From an uncultured Chitinophaga sp. (GTDB lineage: Bacteria; Bacteroidota; Bacteroidia; Chitinophagales; Chitinophagaceae): a stretch of DNA of 64,000 nt. Under the pieces are notes generated by a model that was not told the origin of the DNA, searched no databases, and worked only from the letters and a program-made list of their open reading frames with translations. Positions 50,775 to 58,856 of this stretch are shown in pieces. The stretch covers positions 62,001-126,000 of the forward strand of contig NZ_CABHOU010000025.1 of the NCBI RefSeq assembly GCF_902168175.1, written 5' to 3'. The first letter of the stretch is position 1. Each line of letters opens with the position of its first letter. A program made the position numbers and the translations under genes.

Positions 50775-51815
50775 TTGTCTGTATTGCCATCAGTTGCGGT
50801 AGTTATTTTGAACTGGAACGGGAGATCCTTTCTCGAACGTTTCCTGCCTTCGGTATGCGCATCCACGTATGCCAACCTGAGGATAATACTGGCCGACAAT
50901 GCTTCTACGGACGATAGCGTGTCGTTTACGGAGGCACATTATCCGCAGGTGGAAATTATCCGGAATGAAAAGAACAGCGGGTTTGCAGGTGGTTACAATG
51001 AAGCGCTCCAACTGGTAAAGGCCGACATTTATGTACTCCTGAACCAGGATGTGGAAGTGGAAGCCGGCTGGATAGAACCTGTTATTACATTGATGGAAAG
51101 CGATAAAAACATCGCTGCCTGTCAGCCAAAATTGCGGGCATTCGCCAACAAGGAAGAGTTTGAGTACGCCGGCGCTGCTGGCGGCTGGATGGATATTCTC
51201 GGTTACACCTTCTGCCGTGGCCGCATACTGTACACCACCGAAATAGATAAGGGTCAGTACGACGACGTCCAGGATATCTTCTGGGCAACTGGTGCCGCAC
51301 TGTTCATCCGGTCGGCCTGTTTTCACCAGGTAGGCGGGTTCGATCCTTTCTTTTTTGCGCATATGGAAGAGGTAGACCTTTGCTGGCGCCTGCAAAGAGC
51401 CGGCTACAGGATTTGTTACTGCCCGGAGTCGAGGGTGTATCATGTGGGCGGAGGCAGCCTGCCACAGGGTAATCCACGGAAACTGTACCTCAATTTCAGG
51501 AATAACCTGATCATGCTGTATAAAAACCTGCATCCAAGCGATAAACTCATCATTTTCCCCCAGCGCTTTTTCCTCGACCTGCTGGCTGCCGCCAAAAGCC
51601 TGGTTTCGGCGAAACCGGGCGACGCAAGGGCCATTTTCCGCGCTTACCGGCATTATATTGGATGGAGGCGTAAGGTGTGGCCGGGTTATGCCGACAACGA
51701 TCTGCCTAAACCTAAACTGCTGAGCATAAAAGGGGTGTTCCACGGGATCATGATCTGGCGCTACTATTTCCTGGGCAGGAATAAGTTTTCCGACCTGGCA
51801 GGCAAAAAAAAGTAG
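50775..51815 (+). CDS. Glycosyltransferase family 2
   Basis: 346 residues. The GT-A fold begins at once: VAVVILNWNGRSFLERFLPSV, IILADNASTDDS with the nucleotide-binding Asp, RNEKNSGFAGGYNEAL, and ADIYVLLNQDVEVEAGW (DxD-like NQDVE). Further motifs are FWATGAALFIRSACFHQVGGFDP and MEEVDLCWRLQRAGYRICY, typical of rhamnosyl- or hexosyltransferases acting on cell-surface polysaccharides. No ATG precedes the conserved domain in frame: the stop at 50760 blocks extension, so TTG at 50775 (or 50784) must serve as start. Acceptor and donor are unknown. Confidence 0.87.
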   Translation: MSVLPSVAVVILNWNGRSFLERFLPSVCASTYANLRIILADNASTDDSVSFTEAHYPQVEIIRNEKNSGFAGGYNEALQLVKADIYVLLNQDVEVEAGWIEPVITLMESDKNIAACQPKLRAFANKEEFEYAGAAGGWMDILGYTFCRGRILYTTEIDKGQYDDVQDIFWATGAALFIRSACFHQVGGFDPFFFAHMEEVDLCWRLQRAGYRICYCPESRVYHVGGGSLPQGNPRKLYLNFRNNLIMLYKNLHPSDKLIIFPQRFFLDLLAAAKSLVSAKPGDARAIFRAYRHYIGWRRKVWPGYADNDLPKPKLLSIKGVFHGIMIWRYYFLGRNKFSDLAGKKK

Positions 51816-51835
51816 GGATTTGAAATTTTACTTTG

Positions 51836-51843
51836 TAAGTTTG
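51836..51843 (+). promoter_or_regulatory. Candidate -7 element for the 65-residue membrane protein gene
   Basis: TAAGTTTG fits TAnnTTTG, 20 nt upstream of the ATG at 51863; no TTTG at the proper distance. Confidence 0.42.
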
Positions 51844-51862
51844 CAACGCGAAAAATAATCAT

Positions 51863-52060
51863 ATGGAGAATACAGTTGAAAATAAGAAGGACATTACAGC
51901 CAACTGGGTATCATCTTCCCGTTTCTTTTTTTACGTGCTGTTAGCATGTATATTGGCTGGTAGCCTGGGTGGTTGCTATGGTCTGTACCAACACCGTTAC
52001 AAAGGCAAACCAAAGGTTAGTATTCCTGAAAGCACCTTGTACAATCCTAAGTATAAATAG
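51863..52060 (+). CDS. Small single-span membrane protein of unknown function
   Basis: 65 residues. A hydrophilic N-terminus (MENTVENKKDITANWVSSS) leads to one membrane helix (RFFFYVLLACILAGSLGGCY) and a basic C-terminal tail (HRYKGKPKVS, then NPKYK). There is a Cys at the helix end but too far from the start for a lipoprotein signal. No family recognised. The gene follows the glycosyltransferase by 47 nt but has its own -7 candidate and a strong terminator, so a functional link is uncertain. Confidence 0.75.
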   Translation: MENTVENKKDITANWVSSSRFFFYVLLACILAGSLGGCYGLYQHRYKGKPKVSIPESTLYNPKYK

Positions 52061-52086
52061 TTTTCTGTAACAGTATATCGTACTAT

Positions 52087-52117
52087 AAAGCCCCGGAAAA
52101 GTTCCGGGGCTTTTTTT
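52087..52117 (+). terminator. Intrinsic terminator after the small membrane protein gene
   Basis: 12-bp perfect stem AAAGCCCCGGAA / TTCCGGGGCTTT with an AAG loop, running into a T7 tract. On the minus strand it may also end the proBA transcript, though the tail there (TTTATAG) is weaker. Confidence 0.92.
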
Positions 52118-52180
52118 ATGGGCCCAACATGGGTAATACTATTTAACATCGTTGCGTCGCACCCTTAAACGGCAGTAACA

Positions 52181-53425
52181 CTACCTAACCTGCCCCTCTC
52201 CTCTTACAAACCACTTTTCTGTTACCAGCTTCTCTAACGCAAAAGGTCCGCGGGCATGCAGCTTCTGGGTCGAAATACCTATTTCTGCTCCCAAACCGAA
52301 CACGCCACCATCGGTAAAACGTGTAGAGGCGTTGATATATACCGCAGCGGCATCTACCTCCTGCAAAAACCTTTCGCCCAACGCCATATCCTGCGTAACA
52401 ATCGCTTCTGAGTGTTTAGAGGAATATTCCCGGATGTGCGCCAGCGCCTCGTTCAGTCCGTTCAATACTTTCACGGAACATTTGAAATCGAGGAACTCCC
52501 GCCCAAAATCTTCTGCGGTGGCTTTAAACAAACGGGGGTAACCAGCCGCCTGCAAAATAGGGTAGGCTTTCTCATCCGCATAAATTTCCACCTCATAACC
52601 GGCCAGTTGCCCTGCCACCAAAGGCAAAAATGCAGCGGCCACCGCCTCGTCCACCAGCACGGTATCCAGCGCATTACACACCGACGGGCGCGATACTTTG
52701 GCATTCGTCACAATGGCAGCGGCCTTGGGGAGATCGGCGGTTTGCTCTACATAAGTATGGCATACGCCTGCCCCGGTTTCAATCACCGGCACACGCGAGT
52801 TTTCACGCACATACTCAATAAGCTGCTGAGAACCTCTCGGAATGATGATATCAATATATTTAACAGCACTCAGCATATCGGCTACCAGGGCGCGATCTAC
52901 GGGCAATAATTGCACAGCGTTCACATCGGCCCCAAACAATTCCAATACTTCGCGAATAATGGCTACTAATGCGGTGTTGGTGTAAAAAGCGTCGGAACCG
53001 CCCCTCAGTACGCACACATTGCCCGAACGTATGCACAGCGAAGCTACGTCCACCGTAACGTTTGGCCGCGATTCGTATATAACGCCCACCACGCCTAAGG
53101 GTACTGACTTCTTCTGGATGAACAGTCCGTTCTCCAGCTTCCTTTCAAGCAATACCTGGTTGGCGGGATCTGGCAAGCCCGCCACTTCACGTAAACTGGA
53201 AGACAGACCAGCTATACGGTCGGCGTTCAGTAACAGGCGGTCTTTTTTAGGATCACCGTCTGGCATGCGCTCGAGGTCCTTTTTATTTTCTTCGATAATA
53301 TGGGCTGTGTTCTCCTGTATCCTGGCTGCCAGGTGCTGCAACAGTTCCTGCCTTTTGGCATCCTGCAGGTTTCGTACAGATGCCGTGGCAGCCCGCGCCT
53401 GTTCCAGTAAAAGTTGTATAGACAT
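52181..53425 (-). CDS. proA: Gamma-glutamyl phosphate reductase
   Basis: 414 residues, the usual ProA length. It reduces gamma-glutamyl phosphate to glutamate semialdehyde with NADPH, the second step of proline synthesis. Signature segments: VPLGVVGVIYESRPNVTVDVASLC, RGGSDAFYTNTAL, DIIIPRGSQQLIEYV, ETGAGVCHTYVE, and the catalytic Cys250 in NAKVSRPSVCNALDTVLV; the C-terminal end has FGLGAEIGISTQKLHARGPF. It is cotranscribed with proB, which lies 20 nt upstream. Confidence 0.97.
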   Translation of the reverse strand: MSIQLLLEQARAATASVRNLQDAKRQELLQHLAARIQENTAHIIEENKKDLERMPDGDPKKDRLLLNADRIAGLSSSLREVAGLPDPANQVLLERKLENGLFIQKKSVPLGVVGVIYESRPNVTVDVASLCIRSGNVCVLRGGSDAFYTNTALVAIIREVLELFGADVNAVQLLPVDRALVADMLSAVKYIDIIIPRGSQQLIEYVRENSRVPVIETGAGVCHTYVEQTADLPKAAAIVTNAKVSRPSVCNALDTVLVDEAVAAAFLPLVAGQLAGYEVEIYADEKAYPILQAAGYPRLFKATAEDFGREFLDFKCSVKVLNGLNEALAHIREYSSKHSEAIVTQDMALGERFLQEVDAAAVYINASTRFTDGGVFGLGAEIGISTQKLHARGPFALEKLVTEKWFVRGEGQVR

Positions 53426-53445
53426 GTTTGTTGTTTCGGGAGGCG

Positions 53446-54474
53446 CTACAGCAGTACGATATCGTCTGCATGGGCAATCTCCAGGTTTTGCACTGTACGG
53501 TCTACCGCATCGGAGGCCACTTTGGCCCTGCCTACTGCTACCACCGCGTTTTCTTCGTTCACAATTTCAATTACTTCACCGCATTCAAATTTCTCTAATA
53601 CGGCTTTTACTCCCACTGCCAGCAGGCTATGCCTTCTTTCCAGTGCCTTTTGCGCACCGCTGTCGATCTGGATTTTCCCGGTTACCAGGCTACCGCTGGC
53701 CAGCCATTTACGGCGGGCAGGCATGCTACAGGGTTGCGGCAGACAAAGCGTACCGGTTTTACCTGCTATGGCTTCAAGAATACCGTCGGGCGTACTGATC
53801 CCGAAAATCACCACTTTAATACCCATATTAGTAGCCAGGCGTGCAAAGGTGAGTTTAGACACCATGCCGCCCAGTCCCAGGGTCGATTTCTTTGTATCTG
53901 CCAGTGAAAGCGCGTCTTTATCAATTACATCGATCTGCGGAACGATCTTTCCTTCTTTATCCAACACGCCCGCTACGGATGTACTGAACAGCAGCAGCGA
54001 GGCGCCAAAACCCACAGCTATCAGCGTGGCCAGTTCATCGTTGTCCGAAAACTTAAGTTCGAGGCTGCTGACTACGTCGTTTTCGTTCGCAATGGGAATA
54101 ATACCGCTGGCCCATAACTCTTCGTACGTTTTGTTAAGTTGCAGGAACTGGTCGCGGTTCGAAAAGTGCTGCCTCTCGCAAAGGCTTTGTGCTATGGAAA
54201 TACCGTACGGTTCGAAGTATTTGGAGTATTTGTTCAGCAATATAGGATTACCCACGGAAGCTGCGGCCTTACGCTCGCTAATGGTGCCCCCGTAGTCTTT
54301 AATGTACCGCTTACCCGCAGCTACTGCCCCGGACGATACCAGCACCACATTGTACTCCGTATGAATAGCGGCCACCTGCCGGGCGACCTCCGCTATCACG
54401 GATTCGTCCAGCTCACCGTTACTCCTCGTAATAGAAGCGGTACCAAACTTGATTACTACTATTGGCTTGTTCAA
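53446..54474 (-). CDS. proB: Glutamate 5-kinase
   Basis: 342 residues. It phosphorylates glutamate for proline synthesis. The amino-acid kinase fold is visible: PIVVIKFGTASIT, NVVLVSSGAVAAGKR, IPIANENDVV and GLGGMVSKLTFARLATNMG. The C-terminal PUA domain is present (about 255-342; WLASGSLVTGKIQIDSGAQKAL, CGEVIEIVNEENAVVAVGRA), so it is full length. Order proB-proA with a 20-nt gap; ProB is normally feedback inhibited by proline. The gene is divergent from the dienelactone hydrolase gene. Confidence 0.96.
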   Translation of the reverse strand: MNKPIVVIKFGTASITRSNGELDESVIAEVARQVAAIHTEYNVVLVSSGAVAAGKRYIKDYGGTISERKAAASVGNPILLNKYSKYFEPYGISIAQSLCERQHFSNRDQFLQLNKTYEELWASGIIPIANENDVVSSLELKFSDNDELATLIAVGFGASLLLFSTSVAGVLDKEGKIVPQIDVIDKDALSLADTKKSTLGLGGMVSKLTFARLATNMGIKVVIFGISTPDGILEAIAGKTGTLCLPQPCSMPARRKWLASGSLVTGKIQIDSGAQKALERRHSLLAVGVKAVLEKFECGEVIEIVNEENAVVAVGRAKVASDAVDRTVQNLEIAHADDIVLL

Positions 54475-54584
54475 AGTTCACATTCATTTTGAGCCGACAA
54501 AATATTGAAAAAGCATGGTTTTTCTTAGCCTTCCCTCATCTTTAAAAATTCCTTATCTTTCTTATCTGCTAAAATCCCCCAGTT

Positions 54585-55451
54585 ATGGACCAGAACATCA
54601 TCAATCTTTTCGACGAATATACACACAAGCCCCTGCGCCGCGACGAGTTCCTGCGCAGGCTCGCCCAGCTCACCGGAAGTGTGGCCGCAGCCATGACGGT
54701 ACTGCCGCTGCTGGAATCCAATTACGCCAATGCCGCCACGGTGCCGGTGCATGTGGAAGGTATCAGCGCTGAGGATATTACCTATCCGGGCGACAATACC
54801 ACCATGAAAGGGTATCTCGTAAAACCCGATAACATTAAAGCCGGCGAAAAACGCGGCGCTGTGATCGTGATCCACGAAAATCGCGGTCTTAATCCACACA
54901 TCCGCGACGTAACGCGCCGTGTGGCCCAGGCAGGTTACATAGCACTGGCGCCCGATGCCTTGTCGGTAGCCGGTGGCACACCATCTAACGAAGATGAAGC
55001 ACGCGCCCTGTTCGGAAAACTGGATGCGAAACAAAACCTCAACAACTTTTTAAAAGGCTTCGATTACCTGAAAAGTTTGCCGGAAAGCAATGGCAAAACC
55101 GCCGCAGTAGGCTTTTGCTGGGGAGGTGCGCTCACCAACCAGCTGGCAGTAAACGATCCTACACTGGATGCTGCCGTAGCGTTTTACGGTATGCAGGCCG
55201 CTGCCGCAGATGTTCCTAAAATCAAAGCCCGTGTATTACTGCATTATGGTGAAAAGGACGAACGTGTGAATGCCGGTATCCCTGCATACGAAGAGGCCTT
55301 AAAAGCGGCCGGTACCAAATATGAATTATTCGTGTACGAAGGCGCACAACACGCTTTTCATAACGACACGTCTGGCCCGCGGTACAATAAAGAAGCCGCT
55401 GAAAAAGCCTGGGCACGTACGCTACAGCTGTTTAAAGAAACGATCGCATAA
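54585..55451 (+). CDS. Dienelactone hydrolase-family protein
   Basis: 288 residues. The N-terminal 50 residues carry RRDEFLRRLAQLTGSVAAAM, which looks like a Tat-like or twin-arginine-type leader (RR at 18-19) before the hydrophobic stretch, so export is likely. The alpha/beta hydrolase core shows KRGAVIVIHENRGLNPHIRDVTRR, the nucleophile Cys178 in AAVGFCWGGALTNQ, Asp in LLHYGEKDERVNAG (about 227) and His in YEGAQHAFHND (about 255). The C/D/H triad is that of dienelactone hydrolases, but the substrate here is unknown; many homologues act on other esters. Confidence 0.9.
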   Translation: MDQNIINLFDEYTHKPLRRDEFLRRLAQLTGSVAAAMTVLPLLESNYANAATVPVHVEGISAEDITYPGDNTTMKGYLVKPDNIKAGEKRGAVIVIHENRGLNPHIRDVTRRVAQAGYIALAPDALSVAGGTPSNEDEARALFGKLDAKQNLNNFLKGFDYLKSLPESNGKTAAVGFCWGGALTNQLAVNDPTLDAAVAFYGMQAAAADVPKIKARVLLHYGEKDERVNAGIPAYEEALKAAGTKYELFVYEGAQHAFHNDTSGPRYNKEAAEKAWARTLQLFKETIA

Positions 55452-55525
55452 AGATAGCAGGTGGCGGGAGGCAGATGTTTCCCGCTACTTGTCTTATATT
55501 CGCGTATCGTAAACCCCATTTGTTT

Positions 55526-56131
55526 ATGTCACCGAAACGCTTATTACGTATCACCATATGGGTGATAGTACTTGGAATGATCGCCGAAACGGCTTTCTTC
55601 CTTATCCTGCAGAGCAGCGACAGGATTATTCCAAAAGCTATGTATGTAGCCGATTTCGCCAATAAAATCACCTGGACCTACATCGTTTGTGTGGCTATCA
55701 GTATGGCTAAATCACTCACTAAAGATAATGTACCCGCTACCGGGTTGGCAGGACTCCTATCCATACCACCCGGATTGTATTTCGCGGGTGTAGTCCAAAA
55801 GGCAGTAACAGAAGCGATGGGCATGGATGCTTCGCAGACAGGCATCGTGTTGTTCATCCCCCTTGTTATTAAAACCATAGAATACGGATTGCTGGCCATT
55901 GTGCTGGCTTCCATGGCTAAAAAGGTACGACCGGTAGGCGCATTCATCCGCATCGGTCTTTTATTCGGTGTACTCGCTGCCGTAGCCCAAAGCTGGTACA
56001 AGATCGCCACCGATCCGGACATCACTTTTATGGCCATTATCATATTAGTGGTAAATGAATTGATCATTCCTGCGGGTTGCGCCGCCATCATTTACACCAG
56101 CGATGTGATCGTGAAAAAGATAGAAAAATAG
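55526..56131 (+). CDS. Multi-span membrane protein of unknown function
   Basis: 201 residues from the ATG at 55526 (an upstream in-frame codon would add 17 residues lying in a hairpin). About five to six membrane helices: LLRITIWVIVLGMIAETAFF, ITWTYIVCVAISMA, TGLAGLLSIPPGLYFAGVV, GIVLFIPLVIKTIEYGLLAI, AFIRIGLLFGVLAAVAQSW, MAIIILVVNELIIPAGC. No family recognised. An imperfect 9-bp hairpin (55461-55488) separates it from the dienelactone hydrolase gene 74 nt upstream. Confidence 0.78.
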   Translation: MSPKRLLRITIWVIVLGMIAETAFFLILQSSDRIIPKAMYVADFANKITWTYIVCVAISMAKSLTKDNVPATGLAGLLSIPPGLYFAGVVQKAVTEAMGMDASQTGIVLFIPLVIKTIEYGLLAIVLASMAKKVRPVGAFIRIGLLFGVLAAVAQSWYKIATDPDITFMAIIILVVNELIIPAGCAAIIYTSDVIVKKIEK

Positions 56132-56281
56132 ATCATATAAGAGCCGCTACCACAGCGTGTTTCCTTTAACAAAACTTTAAGAACACATTAACATTACCCC
56201 AATAAACTTTGAGTAACATTCAGGTATCTAAAGCGTTTGAAAAGAGGACCATGCTAAGGAACTTTTAAAAACGCCTGATAT

Positions 56282-56923
56282 ATGAAAAGAGTCATTATGT
56301 TTATGAGTGTGGCGGCAATGGCAACGGTGCTGCTGGGCAGTTGCAGAAAACAACCGCTCGACAATCTCACGGAAGAAGAATCAAGAATTTACGTTACCAA
56401 CTACGATGATAAAGCAGCCTTTAACAGCTATGCAACGTTCAGCATCGTGGATTCGGTAGCCGTTATCAGCAACGGCGCCAGTGCGAGAGAATTAACCAGT
56501 TACGATCAGCAACTGATCGCTTCCATCAAAAGCTCACTGGAAGCAAGAGGGTACGTGGCCGTGGCTAAAGAAGCCAAACCCGATTTAGCGGTAAACGTTA
56601 GCCGCATCGACAATACTTCTTATTCTGCCGCTTATAACCCTGGCTACTGGAGCAGCTGGCCTGGTTACTGGGATACCGGCTACTGGGGCTATCCCGGATA
56701 TGGCTACTACTGGCCATCTTCCTACACGGTGTTCCGCACCCGCGAACGTTCTGTAAGTATCGACCTGCTCGATCTTAAAAATCCATCTAAAGAAGGTAAT
56801 AACCAGCTTACCGCTGTGTGGAACGCAGTGTTGCGCGGCAGTGGCGTATGGAGCAGTAACAACATCGGCAGTATGGTAAAAGCAGTGTTCGACCAGAGCA
56901 CTTACCTGACGACGAACAAATAA
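56282..56923 (+). CDS. DUF4136 lipoprotein
   Basis: 213 residues. Signal with lipobox (VLLGSC; lipid Cys about residue 21). The mature domain starts ESRIYVTNYDDKAAFNSYATFSI and has the DUF4136 pattern: SYDQQLIASIKSSLEARGYV, EAKPDLAVNVSRI, a Tyr/Trp/Gly-rich loop (GYWSSWPGYWDTGYWGYPGY) and RSVSIDLLDLKN. It is followed 25 nt later by an outer-membrane beta-barrel gene, probably in one transcript. Function unknown; such proteins are envelope lipoproteins. Confidence 0.88.
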   Translation: MKRVIMFMSVAAMATVLLGSCRKQPLDNLTEEESRIYVTNYDDKAAFNSYATFSIVDSVAVISNGASARELTSYDQQLIASIKSSLEARGYVAVAKEAKPDLAVNVSRIDNTSYSAAYNPGYWSSWPGYWDTGYWGYPGYGYYWPSSYTVFRTRERSVSIDLLDLKNPSKEGNNQLTAVWNAVLRGSGVWSSNNIGSMVKAVFDQSTYLTTNK

Positions 56924-56948
56924 TGTGTTTAACTAAACCGGATTGAAG

Positions 56949-57569
56949 ATGAAAAGCATTAAAATATTAATTCTGTGTATACTGGCCGGCCTTGGCGCAC
57001 ACACTGCCTCCGCGCAGAGCAGGTCGCCCCTGTCCGTGAATTTTAACTATTCCGGCGCACAGCCCCTGGGCTCACTGAGCGACTATGCCTCTAAAGCCAG
57101 CTTCCGCGGTTGGAAAGCAGGCATCAATTATGGCATAAACGACCGCTGGTCGGTAGGTTTAGGCTTCGGCTTCAACGATTTCTATGAAAAAACCGACCGT
57201 ATGGTGTATCCGGATAAGAATTCGGATATATCTGCCGTACAGCAGCGCACCCTCCAGGTATTACCTATACAGGCCGTGGCTAGCTACAATTTCGCCAAAG
57301 CCGATGCTAAGGTGATACCCTACGGAAGCCTGGGCATTGGTACTGCCAACATGAACTACGAGAAGTACTGGGGTGAGTTCGTAGAGAAAGAAAACAAATG
57401 GGCCTTCCTGGTAAGCCCCGAACTGGGTATTAATGTGCCTTTTGGCAAATACTCCCCGGTGATGTTTAATGCCAGCGTACAATACAACTATGCGCCCTAC
57501 ACCATGAACGAGATCAGCAGTTTCAATTCATTGCAGGGTAACATCGGTATAAAGTTTCATATCCATTAA
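56949..57569 (+). CDS. Outer-membrane beta-barrel protein
   Basis: 206 residues from the ATG at 56949 (a TTG two codons earlier is in frame). Signal peptide ends HTASAQ (about residue 22). Alternating polar/hydrophobic strands ending in aromatics (SPLSVNFNYSGAQPL, KAGINYGINDRWSVGLGFGF, AVASYNFAKADAKVIPYGSL) and a terminal ...GNIGIKFHIH are typical of small eight-stranded OmpA/OmpW-like barrels (PF13568-type). Role unknown. It shares a transcript with the DUF4136 lipoprotein. Confidence 0.85.
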   Translation: MKSIKILILCILAGLGAHTASAQSRSPLSVNFNYSGAQPLGSLSDYASKASFRGWKAGINYGINDRWSVGLGFGFNDFYEKTDRMVYPDKNSDISAVQQRTLQVLPIQAVASYNFAKADAKVIPYGSLGIGTANMNYEKYWGEFVEKENKWAFLVSPELGINVPFGKYSPVMFNASVQYNYAPYTMNEISSFNSLQGNIGIKFHIH

Positions 57570-57614
57570 AAACCAGGAGACTACATTTCAGTGGTGAAGT
57601 GTGAGAATGGCGGA

Positions 57615-57647
57615 AGGCCGTCCCTACCATGGGGCGGCCTCTTTTTT
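57615..57647 (+). terminator. Intrinsic terminator of the DUF4136/barrel operon
   Basis: 10-bp stem AGGCCGTCCC / GGGGCGGCCT with one T-G wobble, loop TACCAT, followed by C and TTTTTT. Confidence 0.88.
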
Positions 57648-57659
57648 ATCCCAGGGAAG

Positions 57660-57703
57660 GGGCAGGCAAAGGGCAGTTAGAGGGCAGGTAAAGGGCATGG
57701 TAT
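57660..57703. repeat. 11-bp direct tandem repeat, four copies
   Basis: Four consecutive 11-bp units, each beginning GGGCA: GGGCAGGCAAA, GGGCAGTTAGA, GGGCAGGTAAA, GGGCATGGTAT. It lies between a terminator and the end of the ApbE gene. Period equals one helical turn. Confidence 0.85.
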
Positions 57704-57855
57704 AAGCGCAGCAAGGATTTCAGAGGATAAATTCTCCGAGATGCCTATTCCCACTGTGGTTTTCGGGTGGTTGAAAATACCGGTTGCCGATCCGGATTAG
57801 TTAACCTTTAGCGTGGATGCGCTGGTTAAAAGCGCCCATCCGGCAATAAATTACC

Positions 57856-58851
57856 CTACCTAGTATGGTTTGTAAAGAACCCCGGTGTATACACCTCCTT
57901 CGTTCGCCCCTTTTTATCGGTGTAGATGTAACAGGCTTCCAAATTATATTCAGGATGCTGTTTGATGAACTTCAGTCCCTTTTCCGGGCCCCAGAGGATA
58001 AGGGCATTATCGAAGGCATCGGCGGTAATGGTATCATCGGCGATAACGGTAACGCTGATCACCCGGCTGTGCAGTGCGATACCGGTTTTAGGGTTGATGG
58101 TATGGGCATAACGGGTTTTGCCTTCGTCAAAGAAGCGGCGGTAATTGCCGCTGGTGGCGATAGCCTTGTTCTTCAGGTATAAGAGCGATTGTTTTGGAAG
58201 ATCAGCATTACCGGAGGGGCGCTCTATACCTACGCTCCAGGGTTGCCCCTTAGCGTTCACGCCGCTGGCGCGCAGTTCGCCCCCAACATCTACCAGGTAA
58301 TTGCGGATGCCCCGGGCTTCCAGGAGGCGCGCCACACAATCGGTGGTGTAACCCTGGGCCACACCGTTACAGTCGATCTGTACACCAGGCTTCGCTTTTA
58401 TCAGCGAATCGCCTTTTATCTCCAAAAGCCTATACCCTACCTGTTTTAAGGCGAGCTTAATACTGTCGGAAGTGGGTTTTACACTGTGCCTTACCACGCC
58501 AAAACCCCAGAGGTCGACCAGCGGCTTTACGGTAATATCGAATGCGCCGCGTGTGTAAACGCTTACCGCCCGCGACTTCTCCAGCACGTAACGCATATGT
58601 TCATCCATCTTTACCCCATCTTCCCCGTTATTAAACCGGTTGATGAGGGAGCCGGGCACCCATAACGACAGCGACTGGTCAATAGCTTCAAAAACTGCTT
58701 CTACCTGAGGTTGCAGTGAACTAGTATCGGCGGAGGTGTATTTAACGATGTAATAAGTGCCCTGGGTTTTACCCTGGAACGAAACAAGTTGTTGGCTGCT
58801 GGCAGTAATAACGTGGCAAAGCAGGATAACGGACAGTAAAAAACGCTGCAT
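57856..58851 (-). CDS. apbE: FAD:protein FMN transferase
   Basis: 331 residues with a signal peptide (MQRFLLSVILLCHVITASSQ), so periplasmic or lipoprotein-like. It attaches FMN to threonine residues of NQR/RNF-type and related flavoproteins. Motifs: QGTYYIVKYTS, FEAIDQSLSLWVPGSLINRFN, KPLVDLWGFG, VQIDCNGVAQGYTTDCVARLL, YLVDVGGELRASGVN, WSVGIERP, and the metal/FAD residues in YAHTINPKTG and ITADAFDNALILWGPEKGL. It follows the acyl-CoA dehydrogenase by 5 nt, in the same transcript. No target flavoprotein gene is in the window. Confidence 0.93.
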   Translation of the reverse strand: MQRFLLSVILLCHVITASSQQLVSFQGKTQGTYYIVKYTSADTSSLQPQVEAVFEAIDQSLSLWVPGSLINRFNNGEDGVKMDEHMRYVLEKSRAVSVYTRGAFDITVKPLVDLWGFGVVRHSVKPTSDSIKLALKQVGYRLLEIKGDSLIKAKPGVQIDCNGVAQGYTTDCVARLLEARGIRNYLVDVGGELRASGVNAKGQPWSVGIERPSGNADLPKQSLLYLKNKAIATSGNYRRFFDEGKTRYAHTINPKTGIALHSRVISVTVIADDTITADAFDNALILWGPEKGLKFIKQHPEYNLEACYIYTDKKGRTKEVYTPGFFTNHTR

Positions 58852-58856
58852 CTGGA

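Noticed and set aside
50790-51743. 317-codon frame antisense to the glycosyltransferase
   Set aside because: The plus-strand frame carries unmistakable GT2 motifs; the antisense frame has none.
53414-54295. 293-codon plus-strand frame over proB
   Set aside because: It is the shadow of proB, whose kinase and PUA motifs are complete on the minus strand.
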